This document shows positions 1 through 9,542 of a stretch of DNA of 64,000 nucleotides, piece after piece. The notes under the pieces were generated by a model, which saw only the letters and a list, made by a program, of their open reading frames with translations, did no database searches and was not told where the DNA came from. The stretch is taken from the NCBI GenBank assembly GCA_022574555.1, contig JACZRV010000006.1, positions 1 to 64,000 on the forward strand, given 5' to 3'. Numbering within the stretch: the first letter of the stretch is position 1; each line of letters starts with the position of its first letter. Origin of the DNA: SAR324 cluster bacterium. GTDB taxonomy: Bacteria; SAR324; JACQKK01. A program made the position numbers and the translations under genes.

Positions 1-232
1 GGAGGGGCAGGGTGGGGCCGTCGCGGCCGCTGTCGAGAGTGGCCATCACGCCATGCGTACCGGCAAGCCCGGTCACCGGGTTCAATCCGAGCTGTTCGAG
101 CTCGTTTTTGACCACCATCGCCGTGGCCGACTCATGATGGGAAAGCTCCGGGTGCCGGTGCAGTTTGCGCCGCAGCCGCGCCAAGTCGTCGCGGAAGCTT
201 TGTGCTCGTGGCAGGAAATCTTTGTGGTGCAT
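1..232 (-). CDS. M20-family amidohydrolase/peptidase, N-terminal fragment
   Basis: This is the first 77 codons of a gene that runs off the left edge. The frame starts at an ATG (230-232) and carries the segment RRKLHRHPELSHHES, the N-terminal signature of M20D metallopeptidases such as N-acyl-amino-acid amidohydrolases and hippurate hydrolases. These enzymes release an amino acid from an N-acyl conjugate using two metal ions. The metal-binding residues would lie beyond the window, so the exact substrate cannot be judged. It lies in the same direction as topA, about 220 bases downstream of it. Confidence 0.8.
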   Translation of the reverse strand, partial: MHHKDFLPRAQSFRDDLARLRRKLHRHPELSHHESATAMVVKNELEQLGLNPVTGLAGTHGVMATLDSGRDGPTLPL

Positions 233-429
233 GCTAACCCTGCCGCCTGATCAATTTGCCGGATTGGTGAGAGTGTAGACCTTCGGCACAGACCATCCCG
301 GTCGTGGCACCGGGATCGGTGCTGCGCGGATCACCTTGGCCGGCCCGGCGGGGAATGCAGCCGCGAATTTCGCAGCCGTGGCGCCCTGTGGAGGGTGGAG
401 GGCGGATGGTGGCGTATGCCGGACGCCGA

Positions 430-455
430 CGGTAAAACAATCCCGCGAGCGGGTG
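430..455 (-). terminator. possible rho-independent terminator of topA
   Basis: Read on the minus strand, two bases after the topA stop codon comes a short GC stem (CCCG-CTCG-CGGG) followed by ATTGTTTT. The stem is only four to five pairs long, so this is a weak terminator candidate, but its position is exactly where one is expected. Confidence 0.35.
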
Positions 456-3185
456 CTAGGCCTGGCGCCGTTTACGGAGAACCGGTTTCTTGGCAGGCCG
501 GTTTGCGGACTTCGATGCGGATTTGGCCGCGGCACCGGTTCGGGCTTTCTTGATCCTGGACGCGGGCTTGGCTGCCGAAACCTTGGGTTTGCTTGATTTG
601 ACGGATGCGGCACGCCGGCCTGATTTGCGCGTGGCCGGTCCCCGTGCGGCCCGTTCGGCCAGGAGTTGCACAGCGCCGGCGAGATCCAGAGCATCCGGAT
701 CTGCGTTGCGGGGGAGCGACGCGTTGATCTCGCCGTCGGTTACGTAGGGTCCGTAGCGACCGGCCATGAGCCGGATGGGCGCCTCAGATTCAGGGTGCGG
801 GCCCATTTCACGTACAACGGCCGACTGACCCCGACGAACGCTCTTGGGCTGGAGAAACAGGGCCTTGACCTCGTCGAGGGTGATTTCGAATAAGGCTTCG
901 GCGTTGGCCAGGGTGCGGCTGTCGTTGCCCCGCTTGGCGTAAGGTCCGTAGCGCCCAAGGTCTACGACTATCACCTCATCGGTATCCGCATCGATGCCTA
1001 CGGTTCGTGGCAATGACAACAGATTCTTGGCATCCTCCAGGGTGATCGAATCGGGCGTCTGCCCAGGCAGCAGGGATTTCATCTTGGGCTTCTCGTCGGT
1101 ATCGTCGTTTTCGTCGTTATCGCCGAGTTGCACGTAGGGTCCGTAACGGCCGGTTTTTACGTAGATGGTTTTTCCCGTCTCTTCGTCAGTGCCCAGCACC
1201 GTGGGCTCGTTCCCTTTGTCGAGGAGCGCTTCGGCCACTTCCGCCGTGAGTTCATCGGGCACTTGATCGGCGGGGAGCGATGCGCGGTCGCCGTTTCGTT
1301 CCAGGTAAGGCCCGTACTTGCCCACCCGCACGTTCATTTGCCGCTGTTGGGAGTCGATCGCCAGGGGAATTGTGCATACTTCGCGTGGATCGATTTCCAC
1401 CTTGATGAGCGTGCTCAACCCCTCAATCTGATCGTCGCCGAAATAAATGGATTTCAGATAGGGCAGGGATTCCCGCTCGCCATTTGATATCGCGTCCAGG
1501 ACATCTTCCATGCGGGCCGTGAAGCGGATATCCACCAGGTCTCCGAAATACTGCTCCAGCAAGCGCGAAACGGCGAATGCCGTAAAGCTCGGAACCAGTG
1601 CGCTGCCTTTTTTGGAAACGTACTCGCGGCGGAGAATGGTGTCGATGATTGAAGCATAGGTGCTGGGGCGCCCCACACCCTCCTTTTCCAGTTCCCTGAT
1701 CAGCGAGGCCTCGGTAAAGCGAGCCGGGGGCTGTGTGTGGTGCTCTGTTGTGTCCAGCGAATTGCAGTTCAAGTGCTCCCCTTCGGAAAGGGAGGGGAGC
1801 ACTTTTTCCTGGTCGCTCAATTCGGCCTGCGGATCGTCGGATCCCTCCACATAGGCGCGCAAATATCCGGGAAACTCGATGGTGCGCCCCGTGGCCTGGA
1901 AGACCGCGTCGCCGCCCTGCACCTGCAAGGTGACCCGCTGCCCCCGGGCATCTTCCATTTGGCTGGCGACCGTACGTTTCCAGATCAGCTCGTAGAGCCG
2001 AAACTGCCGTGATTCCAGTTCGCCGCGCAGGCTTTCAGGAAGACGGAAAATGTCGCCCGAGGGCCGAATGGCCTCGTGGGCCTCCTGGGCATTTTTCACC
2101 TTGGTGCGGTACACACGAGGTTCGGCGGGCAGCGATTGATCCCCATACAGGGAACGAATCTGGCTTCTGGCGCTGCGTAACGCCTCGTCGGACAGGGTGG
2201 TCGAATCGGTGCGCATATAGGTAATGAAGCCCTGCTCGTAAAGGGCCTGGGCCACCCCCATCGTCTGCCGCGCCGTAAAGCCCAGCTTGCGGCCGGCCTC
2301 CTGCTGCAGGGTGCTCGTCGTAAACGGGGGTTGGGGCTGGGAAGTGTAGGGTTTGCGCTCTACTTTGATCACACGCCAGTCGGCCTGTGCCAAATCCTCG
2401 CGTAACGACACGGCCGCATTTTCGTCCAGATGAATCAGCTTGCGATCCGATTGGCGCAACAGACCCGTGCGATCGTCGAAATCCTTGCCGGAGACCAGCC
2501 GCTTTCCGTCGATCGAAATCAATTGGGCGGCGAAGCTCTCGCCGGAAGAACCCGCGAAGGCTCCCTGCAGGTCCCAATAGGACGCGGCCCGAAACGCCAT
2601 CCGCTCCCGTTCCCGCCGCACCACGATGAAAACCGCGACGCTCTGCACGCGGCCCGCCGATAGCTGGGGTGCGATCTTGCGCCACAGCAGCGGGGAGATC
2701 TCGTATCCGTAAAGGCGGTCCAGAACGCGGCGCGTTTCCTGAGCGGTGACCAAGCGGTCGTCAATGTCCCGGGTAGTATTGAGCGCCCTTTCGATGGCTT
2801 CTTTGGTGATCTCGTGGAACACCAGCCGCCGGGTCGGCACCTTGGGTTTCAGCACCTCCCGCAAATGCCAACTGATCGATTCCCCTTCCCGGTCCTCGTC
2901 CGTGGCCAGGTAAAGGGTGTCGACCCCCTTCAGTGCCTGCTTCAGTTTGGCGATCTGTTTTTTCTTGTCCGCGGAGATGACGTATAGGGGCTTGAACCCA
3001 TTTTCGACGTCTATCCCCAGCCGGGCCCAAGGTTCTTTTTTCAGATCGGCGGGGATTTCCTTGGCCGATTCGGGCAGGTCCCGGATGTGGCCGATGCTGG
3101 ATTCCACCACGAAGTCGGATCCCAGAAAGCGGGCGAGCGTCCGGGCCTTGGTGGGAGATTCGACAATGACCAGCGATTTTGGCAT
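456..3185 (-). CDS. topA: DNA topoisomerase I (type IA)
   Basis: TopA relaxes negatively supercoiled DNA by cutting one strand through a tyrosine link. The 909-residue protein starts with the TOPRIM domain (IVESPTKA at 7-14, the acidic motif DEDREGE at 96-102) and has the catalytic tyrosine in TYMRTDS at about 323. The C-terminus carries four GRYGPY/GKYGPY-type repeats near 623, 680, 745 and 810. These are zinc-less topoisomerase C-terminal repeats; no Cys4 zinc finger is visible, unlike the E. coli enzyme. The last 60 residues (848-909) form a Lys/Ala/Ser-rich tail that probably binds DNA nonspecifically. It follows dprA by 77 bases in the same direction, a common bacterial order. Confidence 0.97.
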   Translation of the reverse strand: MPKSLVIVESPTKARTLARFLGSDFVVESSIGHIRDLPESAKEIPADLKKEPWARLGIDVENGFKPLYVISADKKKQIAKLKQALKGVDTLYLATDEDREGESISWHLREVLKPKVPTRRLVFHEITKEAIERALNTTRDIDDRLVTAQETRRVLDRLYGYEISPLLWRKIAPQLSAGRVQSVAVFIVVRRERERMAFRAASYWDLQGAFAGSSGESFAAQLISIDGKRLVSGKDFDDRTGLLRQSDRKLIHLDENAAVSLREDLAQADWRVIKVERKPYTSQPQPPFTTSTLQQEAGRKLGFTARQTMGVAQALYEQGFITYMRTDSTTLSDEALRSARSQIRSLYGDQSLPAEPRVYRTKVKNAQEAHEAIRPSGDIFRLPESLRGELESRQFRLYELIWKRTVASQMEDARGQRVTLQVQGGDAVFQATGRTIEFPGYLRAYVEGSDDPQAELSDQEKVLPSLSEGEHLNCNSLDTTEHHTQPPARFTEASLIRELEKEGVGRPSTYASIIDTILRREYVSKKGSALVPSFTAFAVSRLLEQYFGDLVDIRFTARMEDVLDAISNGERESLPYLKSIYFGDDQIEGLSTLIKVEIDPREVCTIPLAIDSQQRQMNVRVGKYGPYLERNGDRASLPADQVPDELTAEVAEALLDKGNEPTVLGTDEETGKTIYVKTGRYGPYVQLGDNDENDDTDEKPKMKSLLPGQTPDSITLEDAKNLLSLPRTVGIDADTDEVIVVDLGRYGPYAKRGNDSRTLANAEALFEITLDEVKALFLQPKSVRRGQSAVVREMGPHPESEAPIRLMAGRYGPYVTDGEINASLPRNADPDALDLAGAVQLLAERAARGPATRKSGRRAASVKSSKPKVSAAKPASRIKKARTGAAAKSASKSANRPAKKPVLRKRRQA

Positions 3186-3262
3186 GGCGAGGTTTCCTTG
3201 CGATATCCTTTTCTACCTAATCTACGTCTTTATCTTGCTGATGGTTCCGCCCGCTCCCTCGA

Positions 3263-4393
3263 CTAGGGAATTCCGTACTGATTGTCAGAGGTCTGGCAAA
3301 TCTCACCTGAAAGTTCAAGCTCCAGCAATAGACTCAACAGCTTTTCCACCGGCATGGCAACCGCTTCCGATAAGTCGTCGGGATGGAGGGGCGCATCCCG
3401 CAGCATTTCCACCACTTTTCGTTTGTCCTCCGAGAGCGGCGCGGCACCGACCGCCGCGGCTTCTCCATCGGTGGGACTGAGCCAATCGAGTTGCATGGGC
3501 CGCGGCGGGTGGGCGATGGCCAACTCGTCCAGAATATCGGTCGCGTCGCGCACCAGCTTGGCCTGATTTCTCTGTATCAGCCTGTTGGTGCCGGCGTGGT
3601 GCGGCAGGTCTATATTGCCGGGCACCGCGAATACCTCGCGGTTGTGATGGAGCGCAAAGCCGGCCGTGATCAAGGCGCCGCTTTTTTCGCCGGCCTCGGT
3701 CACCACGGTACCCGCCGAGAATCCGCTGATCACCCGGTTGCGGATCGGAAAATTTTTGGCCAGCGGCGGCACGGCCATCGGAAATTCGGTGACCAGGGTT
3801 CCTTGATCGGCAATTCGCTCGGCCAACTCACGATTTTCCGGGGGATAAATGTCGCACAGGCCGCCGGCCAGCACTGCGATTGTCTTGGCGCCGGAAGCCA
3901 GCGCCTGTTCGTGCGCCACCGTGTCGATCCCCCGTGCCAAACCGCTCACGATCACCAGGTCAGGTACCAGAGCGGCAAGATCGGCGACCAGACGGCGGGT
4001 GGCCGTCTTGCCGTATTGTGTGCAACGCCTCGTGCCGACAACCGCCAAGTAGACTCCTGCGGGGAAGGGCACCTCGCCCCGGCAATAAAGCAATGGCGGC
4101 GGCACTGCGATTTGCCGCAATAAGTCGGGGTAACGCTCGTCTTCGATACTGATCAGGCTGATGCCTCGTTCGCCGACCAAGCGCTTTTCGGTTTGAAATG
4201 CCTGCACGTTCCTGGCCCTGCTGATGCGGGCCGCGATTTCCGGGCGAACGCCGCTCGCCCGGCAGATCTGGTCAGGTGCGGCTGCCAGCAGGGGGACGAT
4301 GCCGCCGAAAGCGTCCAGCAGGCGACGGATCGTCTTCTGCCCGACGTCCTCGACCAATGTCAAAGCCAGCCAGTCCTCATCCCGGGGGTTCAC
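3263..4393 (-). CDS. dprA: DNA processing protein DprA (Smf)
   Basis: DprA loads RecA on incoming single-stranded DNA during natural transformation and also occurs in non-competent bacteria. The 376-residue protein has an N-terminal helical region, a Rossmann core with VGTRR (119-123), SGLARGID (150-157) and YPPEN (183-187), and a C-terminal winged-helix region after about residue 310. Full length suggests a functional gene. The start is a GTG (4391-4393) whose bases overlap the TGA stop of the upstream bamD, so the two are probably translationally coupled. topA follows downstream. Confidence 0.95.
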   Translation of the reverse strand: MNPRDEDWLALTLVEDVGQKTIRRLLDAFGGIVPLLAAAPDQICRASGVRPEIAARISRARNVQAFQTEKRLVGERGISLISIEDERYPDLLRQIAVPPPLLYCRGEVPFPAGVYLAVVGTRRCTQYGKTATRRLVADLAALVPDLVIVSGLARGIDTVAHEQALASGAKTIAVLAGGLCDIYPPENRELAERIADQGTLVTEFPMAVPPLAKNFPIRNRVISGFSAGTVVTEAGEKSGALITAGFALHHNREVFAVPGNIDLPHHAGTNRLIQRNQAKLVRDATDILDELAIAHPPRPMQLDWLSPTDGEAAAVGAAPLSEDKRKVVEMLRDAPLHPDDLSEAVAMPVEKLLSLLLELELSGEICQTSDNQYGIP

Positions 4394-5202
4394 CCAGCCA
4401 CCCCCGCAATATGCGCTTGAATCTCTATGGGCAATGAACGGTAGCCGATGCCCCGCAAATAAGAATTATCTCCCCAGGTCACATCGCCGCTAGAACGGAG
4501 ATCGTAAATCCGTTCCATTTCCCGGGCCAGTTCCTCCTGCCGGTTGGAACGGTAAGCGTCGATCAATTTCTTCAGCACGACATGAGATTCAGGATATTCC
4601 GGGAAGTTTCGCAACATGTAAAGATACCGTCCGATCGCCGAATGAAAGCTTTCCCGCTTCATGTAGAAATCTCCCACCATCAACTCGTAGCGCGCCAACA
4701 TTTCTCGAGCCGCCCGGTGCAGTGGAGAGGCCTCATCCATATAGATGCTGTTGGGGTAGAGCAGGAAAAACCGTTTGAATTCCAGCATCAGTTGCCGATT
4801 GGGTTCCATGTCACGGTCCACCTCACGCGCCGGGAAAAAAAGTCCCGTCAGGCTTTTCTCGAAATTCACCCGCATCAGGCGGTACAGGGCATAAGAGGTG
4901 AGATGGCTGTTGGAATTGAGGGTCAAGAACAGCCTGTAGCTCGTTTCGGCCTCGTCCCAATCACTATTTTTGGAGTAAATGTCGCCCAGTCTCAGATGGG
5001 CAAATATGGCCAGCCGGGTGCCCGGATTCTCGTCGATCAGGGTCTGTAGCCTCTCCGTTGCGATGCTCAACACCTCCTGATCTTCCAACGACGACGCCTC
5101 GAAATAGAGCACACGCGCCGGCACCTGCACCGAGCCCGGTTCTGGACGGCCGCATCCCACGGCCAGTAGCAACGGCAGGCTCACCAGCCAAATTCGCTTC
5201 AT
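4390..5202 (-). CDS. bamD: Outer membrane assembly lipoprotein BamD
   Basis: BamD is the essential lipoprotein partner of BamA in the complex that inserts beta-barrel proteins into the outer membrane. The 270-residue product begins with a lipoprotein signal peptide ending in LAVGC (Cys17 is the lipidation site). It continues with TPR-like helical repeats, for example the stretch around FAHLRLGDIYSKNSDWDEAE and later the YELMVGDFY helix typical of BamD/YfiO. The length is normal. Its stop overlaps the GTG of dprA by four bases. The pairing of an outer-membrane gene with dprA is a genomic arrangement, not a functional link. Confidence 0.88.
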   Translation of the reverse strand: MKRIWLVSLPLLLAVGCGRPEPGSVQVPARVLYFEASSLEDQEVLSIATERLQTLIDENPGTRLAIFAHLRLGDIYSKNSDWDEAETSYRLFLTLNSNSHLTSYALYRLMRVNFEKSLTGLFFPAREVDRDMEPNRQLMLEFKRFFLLYPNSIYMDEASPLHRAAREMLARYELMVGDFYMKRESFHSAIGRYLYMLRNFPEYPESHVVLKKLIDAYRSNRQEELAREMERIYDLRSSGDVTWGDNSYLRGIGYRSLPIEIQAHIAGVAG

Positions 5203-5368
5203 AGGGCAGGCCCGGTACTTCGCGGCGGATTTTTTCCGGCCGCCGCATATGCAAGGGATTCAGGCTTTCCCGCCCGGCGATCCCCAGGGATAAGGAAATC
5301 GTAAAAGTAGATGGCCCCGGTGCCGCGGCGGTTCAAGATCCCATGGTGCCGGTCTGAGGATCGGGGGG

Positions 5369-6550
5369 CTAGCGGAATCCGAATTGCGACGTGGCCGATC
5401 TATTTCCGTTGGGGGGCGGCTCCAATACGTCCAGCGCCGCGCCGCCGGATCGGCTTCCGGTCAGTGAATGCGTCACCTTGGCCATCTTGGCATATCCGCC
5501 TGCGCGAACATCGCAGTGCGCGACATCCACCGTACCCTTGACGTGGAGGTAGCCTCTTCCACTGACCGACGCCTGAAGAGCGGCCACGGTACCGATCACC
5601 TCGACGTGGGCTTCCTGCTCGACGACCACGCGCAGCCGGTCGATTTTGCCCCCTACCAGAAGCTTTCCGGCGCCCAGTACGATCAAATCCCCGCTTCCCA
5701 TCAAATGCGTGATGTGGGCTTTGCTCGCACCCCTGAGGGTGATATCGGCTGAGGAAATCCGGCCCGCCTTGAGCGATGCGGCACCATCGAGATCGGCGAA
5801 CAATTCACTTAGTTGGTCGCCCACGGCAATATCTCCCGACATATCGTATAAGTAGATCGGGACGCCTTCGGGCACTGTAGCCTCCAATTCGATTTTGGCG
5901 TCAATAATCTGGTGCAGATCGGAGACATGCGGATTATTGAACACAGACGCCGAACCGATTTCATCGAAGGCGGCCCCGAACGCGTCCTCTCCAAAAATCG
6001 CCGAGCCCCTGCCCTTGAACTGGACACCGTAATCGACCTTTGCAGGCCGCAGCTTGCGCACGACTTCCCGCGGACCCTTCAAGCGAATCTGAATCACCTT
6101 GCGCGCCAGCGCCTGGCGGTCGACGTCTCCGAATTTGCGCAGGGTCGTCTCCCAAAGTGCGTTTTTGTGCGTCGGATCGATGACGAATTTGCCCGTCAAG
6201 CCTTCCATCATGAACCGGCCGCCCCGTTCCACGGTGAGTGACATGAGACGCGTAAAGGGCGGACCGAGTCCCCTGGGCTGCGCAGGCCGCGCAGGCCGGG
6301 GTGGGCGAAAGCCGCGCCCACGCGGGTTGAATTCCTGATCGGCCTGGGAAGCCCTAAACACCCCATCGAACCTCTTACGCCGGTTGGGGTCGGACAGCAC
6401 CTCGTAGGCATCACAAATCCTGGCGAAGCGCACCGGATCGCCACCGGCGACATCCGGATGGAAGCGCTTGGCCAGTTGGCGGTAGGCACCCTTGATATCC
6501 TCGGCATCGGCCGATGGGTCGAGTCTCAGAGTCTCATAGTAGTTGATCAT
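5369..6550 (-). CDS. J-domain protein with a beta-repeat C-terminal region
   Basis: The 393-residue protein starts with a clear J domain (about 1-65) with the HPD motif at 31-33, so it should stimulate an Hsp70 ATPase. There is no G/F-rich linker with Cys repeats as in DnaJ. Instead a basic Pro/Arg/Gly linker leads to a large C-terminal region (about 190-380) of short beta-type repeats rich in GD, LxVxG and AxVxG turns, resembling the right-handed beta-structure of DUF4097/DUF2807-type domains. The start at 6550 gives a canonical J-domain beginning and an ATGA overlap with aroC; a longer frame exists upstream but lies inside aroC. Client and location are unknown; no signal peptide is present. 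Confidence 0.8.
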   Translation of the reverse strand: MINYYETLRLDPSADAEDIKGAYRQLAKRFHPDVAGGDPVRFARICDAYEVLSDPNRRKRFDGVFRASQADQEFNPRGRGFRPPRPARPAQPRGLGPPFTRLMSLTVERGGRFMMEGLTGKFVIDPTHKNALWETTLRKFGDVDRQALARKVIQIRLKGPREVVRKLRPAKVDYGVQFKGRGSAIFGEDAFGAAFDEIGSASVFNNPHVSDLHQIIDAKIELEATVPEGVPIYLYDMSGDIAVGDQLSELFADLDGAASLKAGRISSADITLRGASKAHITHLMGSGDLIVLGAGKLLVGGKIDRLRVVVEQEAHVEVIGTVAALQASVSGRGYLHVKGTVDVAHCDVRAGGYAKMAKVTHSLTGSRSGGAALDVLEPPPNGNRSATSQFGFR

Positions 6551-7665
6551 AAAGGGCGGGACGCGACCGTTTTCGCAAGCATATCGATATTTTTGTTGGT
6601 CACGCAGCGCAACATGTGATCCAGCAAGACCAGGTTGATCATCGCTTCCACCATGGGCACCGCTCGGGGCAATACACAAGGGTCGTGGCGCCCTTTCGCG
6701 CGCAGCTCGGCAGGTTCGCCGTCGCGGGTTACCGTTCGCTGGGGGTGGTTGATGGTGGCCGTGGGTTTGAAAGCGACCCGCAACAAGATGTCCTCACCAT
6801 TGCTGATTCCGCCCTGAATTCCTCCCGAGCGGTTGGTCACGGTGCGAATGCGGCCGTCCCGTTTTTCGAATTCGTCGTTATGGGTCGAGCCGGTCATGCG
6901 AGTGGCCGCGAACCCGATGCCGAATTCCACGCCCCGGGTAGCCGGCAAGGACATCAGGCCCTTGGCCAGATCGGCGGTGAGCTTATCGAACACCGGCTCA
7001 CCCAGTCCTGCGGGACAACCGCGCACGATCGCGCCCACGATACCTCCCACGCTGTCTCCCGCCTTGCGCACCTTTTCGATGCGGGCGATCATGCGTTCGG
7101 CCGCTTGGGGATCCGGGCAGCGGACATCGTTAGCCTCCACGGCCTCCGCGGTGACCCGCGCCGGATCGATTTCGCCTGCGATATCGTGAACCTCGGCCAC
7201 GTAAGCGACGGTGGTCACGCCGAAAGCATCAGTCAGAATTTTACGCGCGATCGCGCCGGCAGCCACACGGCCCACGGTTTCCCGGGCACTGGCACGCCCC
7301 CCCCCGCGCCAATCGCGCAGGCCATATTTCTGTTCGTAGGTGAAATCAGCGTGGCTGGGACGGTAGAGATCCCTCATCTCCTCATAGGCCTGGGGACGGG
7401 CATCTTCGTTGCGCACCATGATCAATATGGACGTCCCCAATGTGCGTCCCTCGAAGACGCCGGAGAGAATCGTGGCCCGGTCCGGCTCCTTGCGCTGGCT
7501 CGTGATCCGGCTTTGGCCGGGGCGCCGCCGGTCCAGATCGGCTTGGATGTCGCTTTCGCTCAGTTCGATCCCCGCCGGGCAACCGTCGATCACGACACCC
7601 ACCCCGCCACCGTGGGATTCTCCCCAAGTGGAGATGCGAAAAATCTTGCCAAAGCTGTCGCCCAT
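6547..7665 (-). CDS. aroC: Chorismate synthase
   Basis: AroC converts 5-enolpyruvylshikimate-3-phosphate to chorismate with reduced FMN, the last step of the shikimate pathway. The 372-residue product has the FMN/substrate motifs GESHG (15-19), [20 protein letters not shown] and [11 protein letters not shown], and a normal length. I chose the ATG at 7663-7665 because [13 protein letters not shown] is the usual N-terminus; about 22 more codons are open upstream. Its TGA overlaps the ATG of the J-domain gene, so the two are likely co-translated. Confidence 0.97.
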   Translation of the reverse strand: MGDSFGKIFRISTWGESHGGGVGVVIDGCPAGIELSESDIQADLDRRRPGQSRITSQRKEPDRATILSGVFEGRTLGTSILIMVRNEDARPQAYEEMRDLYRPSHADFTYEQKYGLRDWRGGGRASARETVGRVAAGAIARKILTDAFGVTTVAYVAEVHDIAGEIDPARVTAEAVEANDVRCPDPQAAERMIARIEKVRKAGDSVGGIVGAIVRGCPAGLGEPVFDKLTADLAKGLMSLPATRGVEFGIGFAATRMTGSTHNDEFEKRDGRIRTVTNRSGGIQGGISNGEDILLRVAFKPTATINHPQRTVTRDGEPAELRAKGRHDPCVLPRAVPMVEAMINLVLLDHMLRCVTNKNIDMLAKTVASRPL

Positions 7666-8197
7666 TTCTTCCCGAATCGTCAGCCCATCCAGCACTCGTC
7701 CGCACACTCCGTAGCGACGAACGTCATGCACAATTTTGGCCCGTCACCGGCCCCATCGCGTCGCATCAGCCGCCTCGGGCATTCATCCCGATAAATGCTC
7801 AATATAGCAGGTCGACAGAAAAACTCCGAGTCTTGCGCGAAGATGAGTCTCAGTTTAAAATCGTGGGTAATTTTTATGAAATAGACAATTATCCTCTATT
7901 TTGGGATTATTATCATAACTGTCTACTGAGCAGCGTTCCTGCCACATCTGAAAAATATAGAATCATGCCACGCGAGCCCAAAAGGGAAAAGAGCCGGCCG
8001 ATTCGATCGCTAATGGTCATAAGGTATTTTAAATTGCCATTGGAGAGGATGCCGAAGTTCAACCGTCAGGCCACCATCGTAGCGGATTAGCCGGGGCCGC
8101 TGCCAGTGCGAGGGTTGTCTCAAACGCAGATCGATAAGCCATTGCGAAGAAAGCGGCGGAAGCGCACTGGAAAATGAATTGAAAAAAAGGATTTAGA
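7666..8197. other. AT-rich spacer before the toxin-antitoxin cassette
   Basis: This 530-base spacer is clearly richer in A+T than the genes to its left, especially from about 7850. It holds the left copy of the 36-bp direct repeat (7817-7852) and probably the promoter of the antitoxin gene. No convincing gene is visible; a 22-codon extension of aroC is possible at the left end. Confidence 0.7.
7817..7852 (+). repeat. 36-bp direct repeat, left copy flanking the TA cassette
   Basis: The sequence from AGAAAAACTCCGAGTC to GATGAGTCTCA is repeated without mismatch at 9374-9409 in the same orientation. Inside it, GAGTCT occurs twice, 11 bases apart. The two copies bracket the VapBC-like genes (1557 bases from repeat start to repeat start). 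Confidence 0.9.
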
Positions 8198-8911
8198 ATG
8201 AGCCGTACTGATGAAAACGTGGTGAATTTGTTCAATACTGGTCTATATACGGTTGGCGATGTGTCACGCCTTACACACATCCATCCTCAGCGGATCAGCA
8301 GGTGGATGAGAGGATATTCCTATTCATTATCCGGTGAGAAAAGGTCAAAAGAGCCTATTTGGCAGCCTGAGACGCCAAGAGTAGATGGCATGATTACCAT
8401 GGGATTTAACGATCTTTTGGAAATCCGGTTTGTTAATGCGCTCAGAGAATACAATATAAGTTTGAAAAAGATTCGCAATGCGGTTACTGAGCTTGGAAAT
8501 ATACTCGGAAAGAGGTATCCATTTTCCAGTCGCACCGTATTTGTAATTGGCAGAGATCTCATTACTCAATTACATGATGATGAAGGGCGCCCTTTATTCA
8601 TTGAGCTATCCGGAAGCCGTCAAACAATCTTCTACGAAACGACACTCCCCGCTTTAGAGAAAGGATTGATCTTTGAAGGAGACATTGTAGGCAAATGGTA
8701 TCCGGATATTGACGGGCACCCGAATATAGTGATCAATCCAAGGGTGTTGTTTGGGGCGCCAGTGATCGAGGGAACGAGATTAAGCACAAATTTCGTTTTT
8801 GGTGCTTATAAGGCAGAAGGCACATACGAGAACGTTGCCTACTGGTATGGGATTGGAACGGAGGCGATACGCCAAGCGGTTTCTTTTCACCGCCAGCATT
8901 CAGCGGCGTGA
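8198..8911 (+). CDS. VapB45-like antitoxin with HTH and DUF433 domains
   Basis: This 237-residue protein has a MerR-like helix-turn-helix at the N-terminus (YTVGDVSRLTHIHPQRISRWM, about 18-38) and a DUF433 domain at the C-terminus (about 175-235, containing VLFGAPVIEGTRLST). This is the layout of VapB45-type antitoxins, which repress their own promoter and neutralise a PIN-like toxin. The start has a good ribosome binding site (AAGGA, about 9 bases upstream). The stop overlaps the toxin start by GTGA. The gene is AT-rich compared with its neighbours, pointing to recent acquisition. Assignment rests on domain recognition. Confidence 0.85.
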   Translation: MSRTDENVVNLFNTGLYTVGDVSRLTHIHPQRISRWMRGYSYSLSGEKRSKEPIWQPETPRVDGMITMGFNDLLEIRFVNALREYNISLKKIRNAVTELGNILGKRYPFSSRTVFVIGRDLITQLHDDEGRPLFIELSGSRQTIFYETTLPALEKGLIFEGDIVGKWYPDIDGHPNIVINPRVLFGAPVIEGTRLSTNFVFGAYKAEGTYENVAYWYGIGTEAIRQAVSFHRQHSAA

Positions 8912-9318
8912 ATTTTTTGCTTGATGAGTGTTTTTCTCATCGCTTTGTACAAATGCTCTTGCCGTTGTGTGAGAGAGAGGGCGATTCAGTTCAACATATT
9001 GTAGCTGATCTTGGATTTCAAGGCGTAGACGACGAGAAATGGATTGCGCAACTTGACTCAAAATACCAGTGGGTGCTGCTGACGCGTGATGACAATCTAA
9101 GAAAACTAAAGCTTCAGCGAGACGCTTGGAGACAGAAAGGGATAATCGGATTCTTCTTTGCAAAGCAATGGGGAGAGGCACCTCATAATGAGCAAGCATG
9201 GCGGTTAGTGCGCTGGTGGCCAACATTGATAGAATTGGCAGATCGCGCTGAACCGGGCTTCGGTTATCGTGTGCCTTGGCGAGGCGAGCCGAAAAGAAGA
9301 CTAAAACCCATCCCATAG
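8908..9318 (+). CDS. VapC45-like PIN-domain toxin
   Basis: The 136-residue product is a PIN-like putative RNase of the VapC45/DUF5615-like group. Acidic residues expected at a PIN active site are visible: LLDECFSH near the N-terminus (Asp5, Glu6), VDDEKW around 41-46, and LTRDDNL around 58-64. Translation would start at GTG 8908, overlapping the antitoxin stop, so toxin synthesis is coupled to the antitoxin. The likely target is RNA, by analogy with VapC proteins. The right copy of the 36-bp repeat begins 56 bases after the stop. Confidence 0.82.
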   Translation: MNFLLDECFSHRFVQMLLPLCEREGDSVQHIVADLGFQGVDDEKWIAQLDSKYQWVLLTRDDNLRKLKLQRDAWRQKGIIGFFFAKQWGEAPHNEQAWRLVRWWPTLIELADRAEPGFGYRVPWRGEPKRRLKPIP

Positions 9319-9373
9319 TACGTCCTTCGACAAATGCTTTTCAAACTCCAAAAATGCTTGCAATTGGGTTGAA

Positions 9374-9409
9374 AGAAAAACTCCGAGTCTTGCGCGAAGA
9401 TGAGTCTCA
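9374..9409 (+). repeat. 36-bp direct repeat, right copy flanking the TA cassette
   Basis: Perfect copy of 7817-7852 in direct orientation. It sits just downstream of the toxin gene and upstream of the dioxygenase gene; base composition returns to the high-GC norm about 130 bases later. Confidence 0.9.
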
Positions 9410-9470
9410 TGCGCTATTGGGAAATTTAGGAATGAATATGGCAATTTATACTACGCTTTGTTATGACATG

Positions 9471-9496
9471 GGCTTCTGGCATAGGCTTCTGGCATA
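9471..9496 (+). repeat. Tandem duplication of a 13-bp unit
   Basis: GGCTTCTGGCATA occurs twice without a gap (9471-9483 and 9484-9496), followed by a partial GGCTTG. It lies in the spacer 46 bases upstream of the dioxygenase start and is one of a series of short tandem duplications in this window. Confidence 0.9.
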
Positions 9497-9542
9497 GGCT
9501 TGCAATATACTTGAGAGCATTCTCAGATTTTGGAGGTGCGCG

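Noticed and set aside
7817-9409. Insertion sequence carrying the toxin-antitoxin genes
   Set aside because: No transposase and no terminal inverted repeats were found; a 36-bp direct repeat is too long for a usual target duplication.
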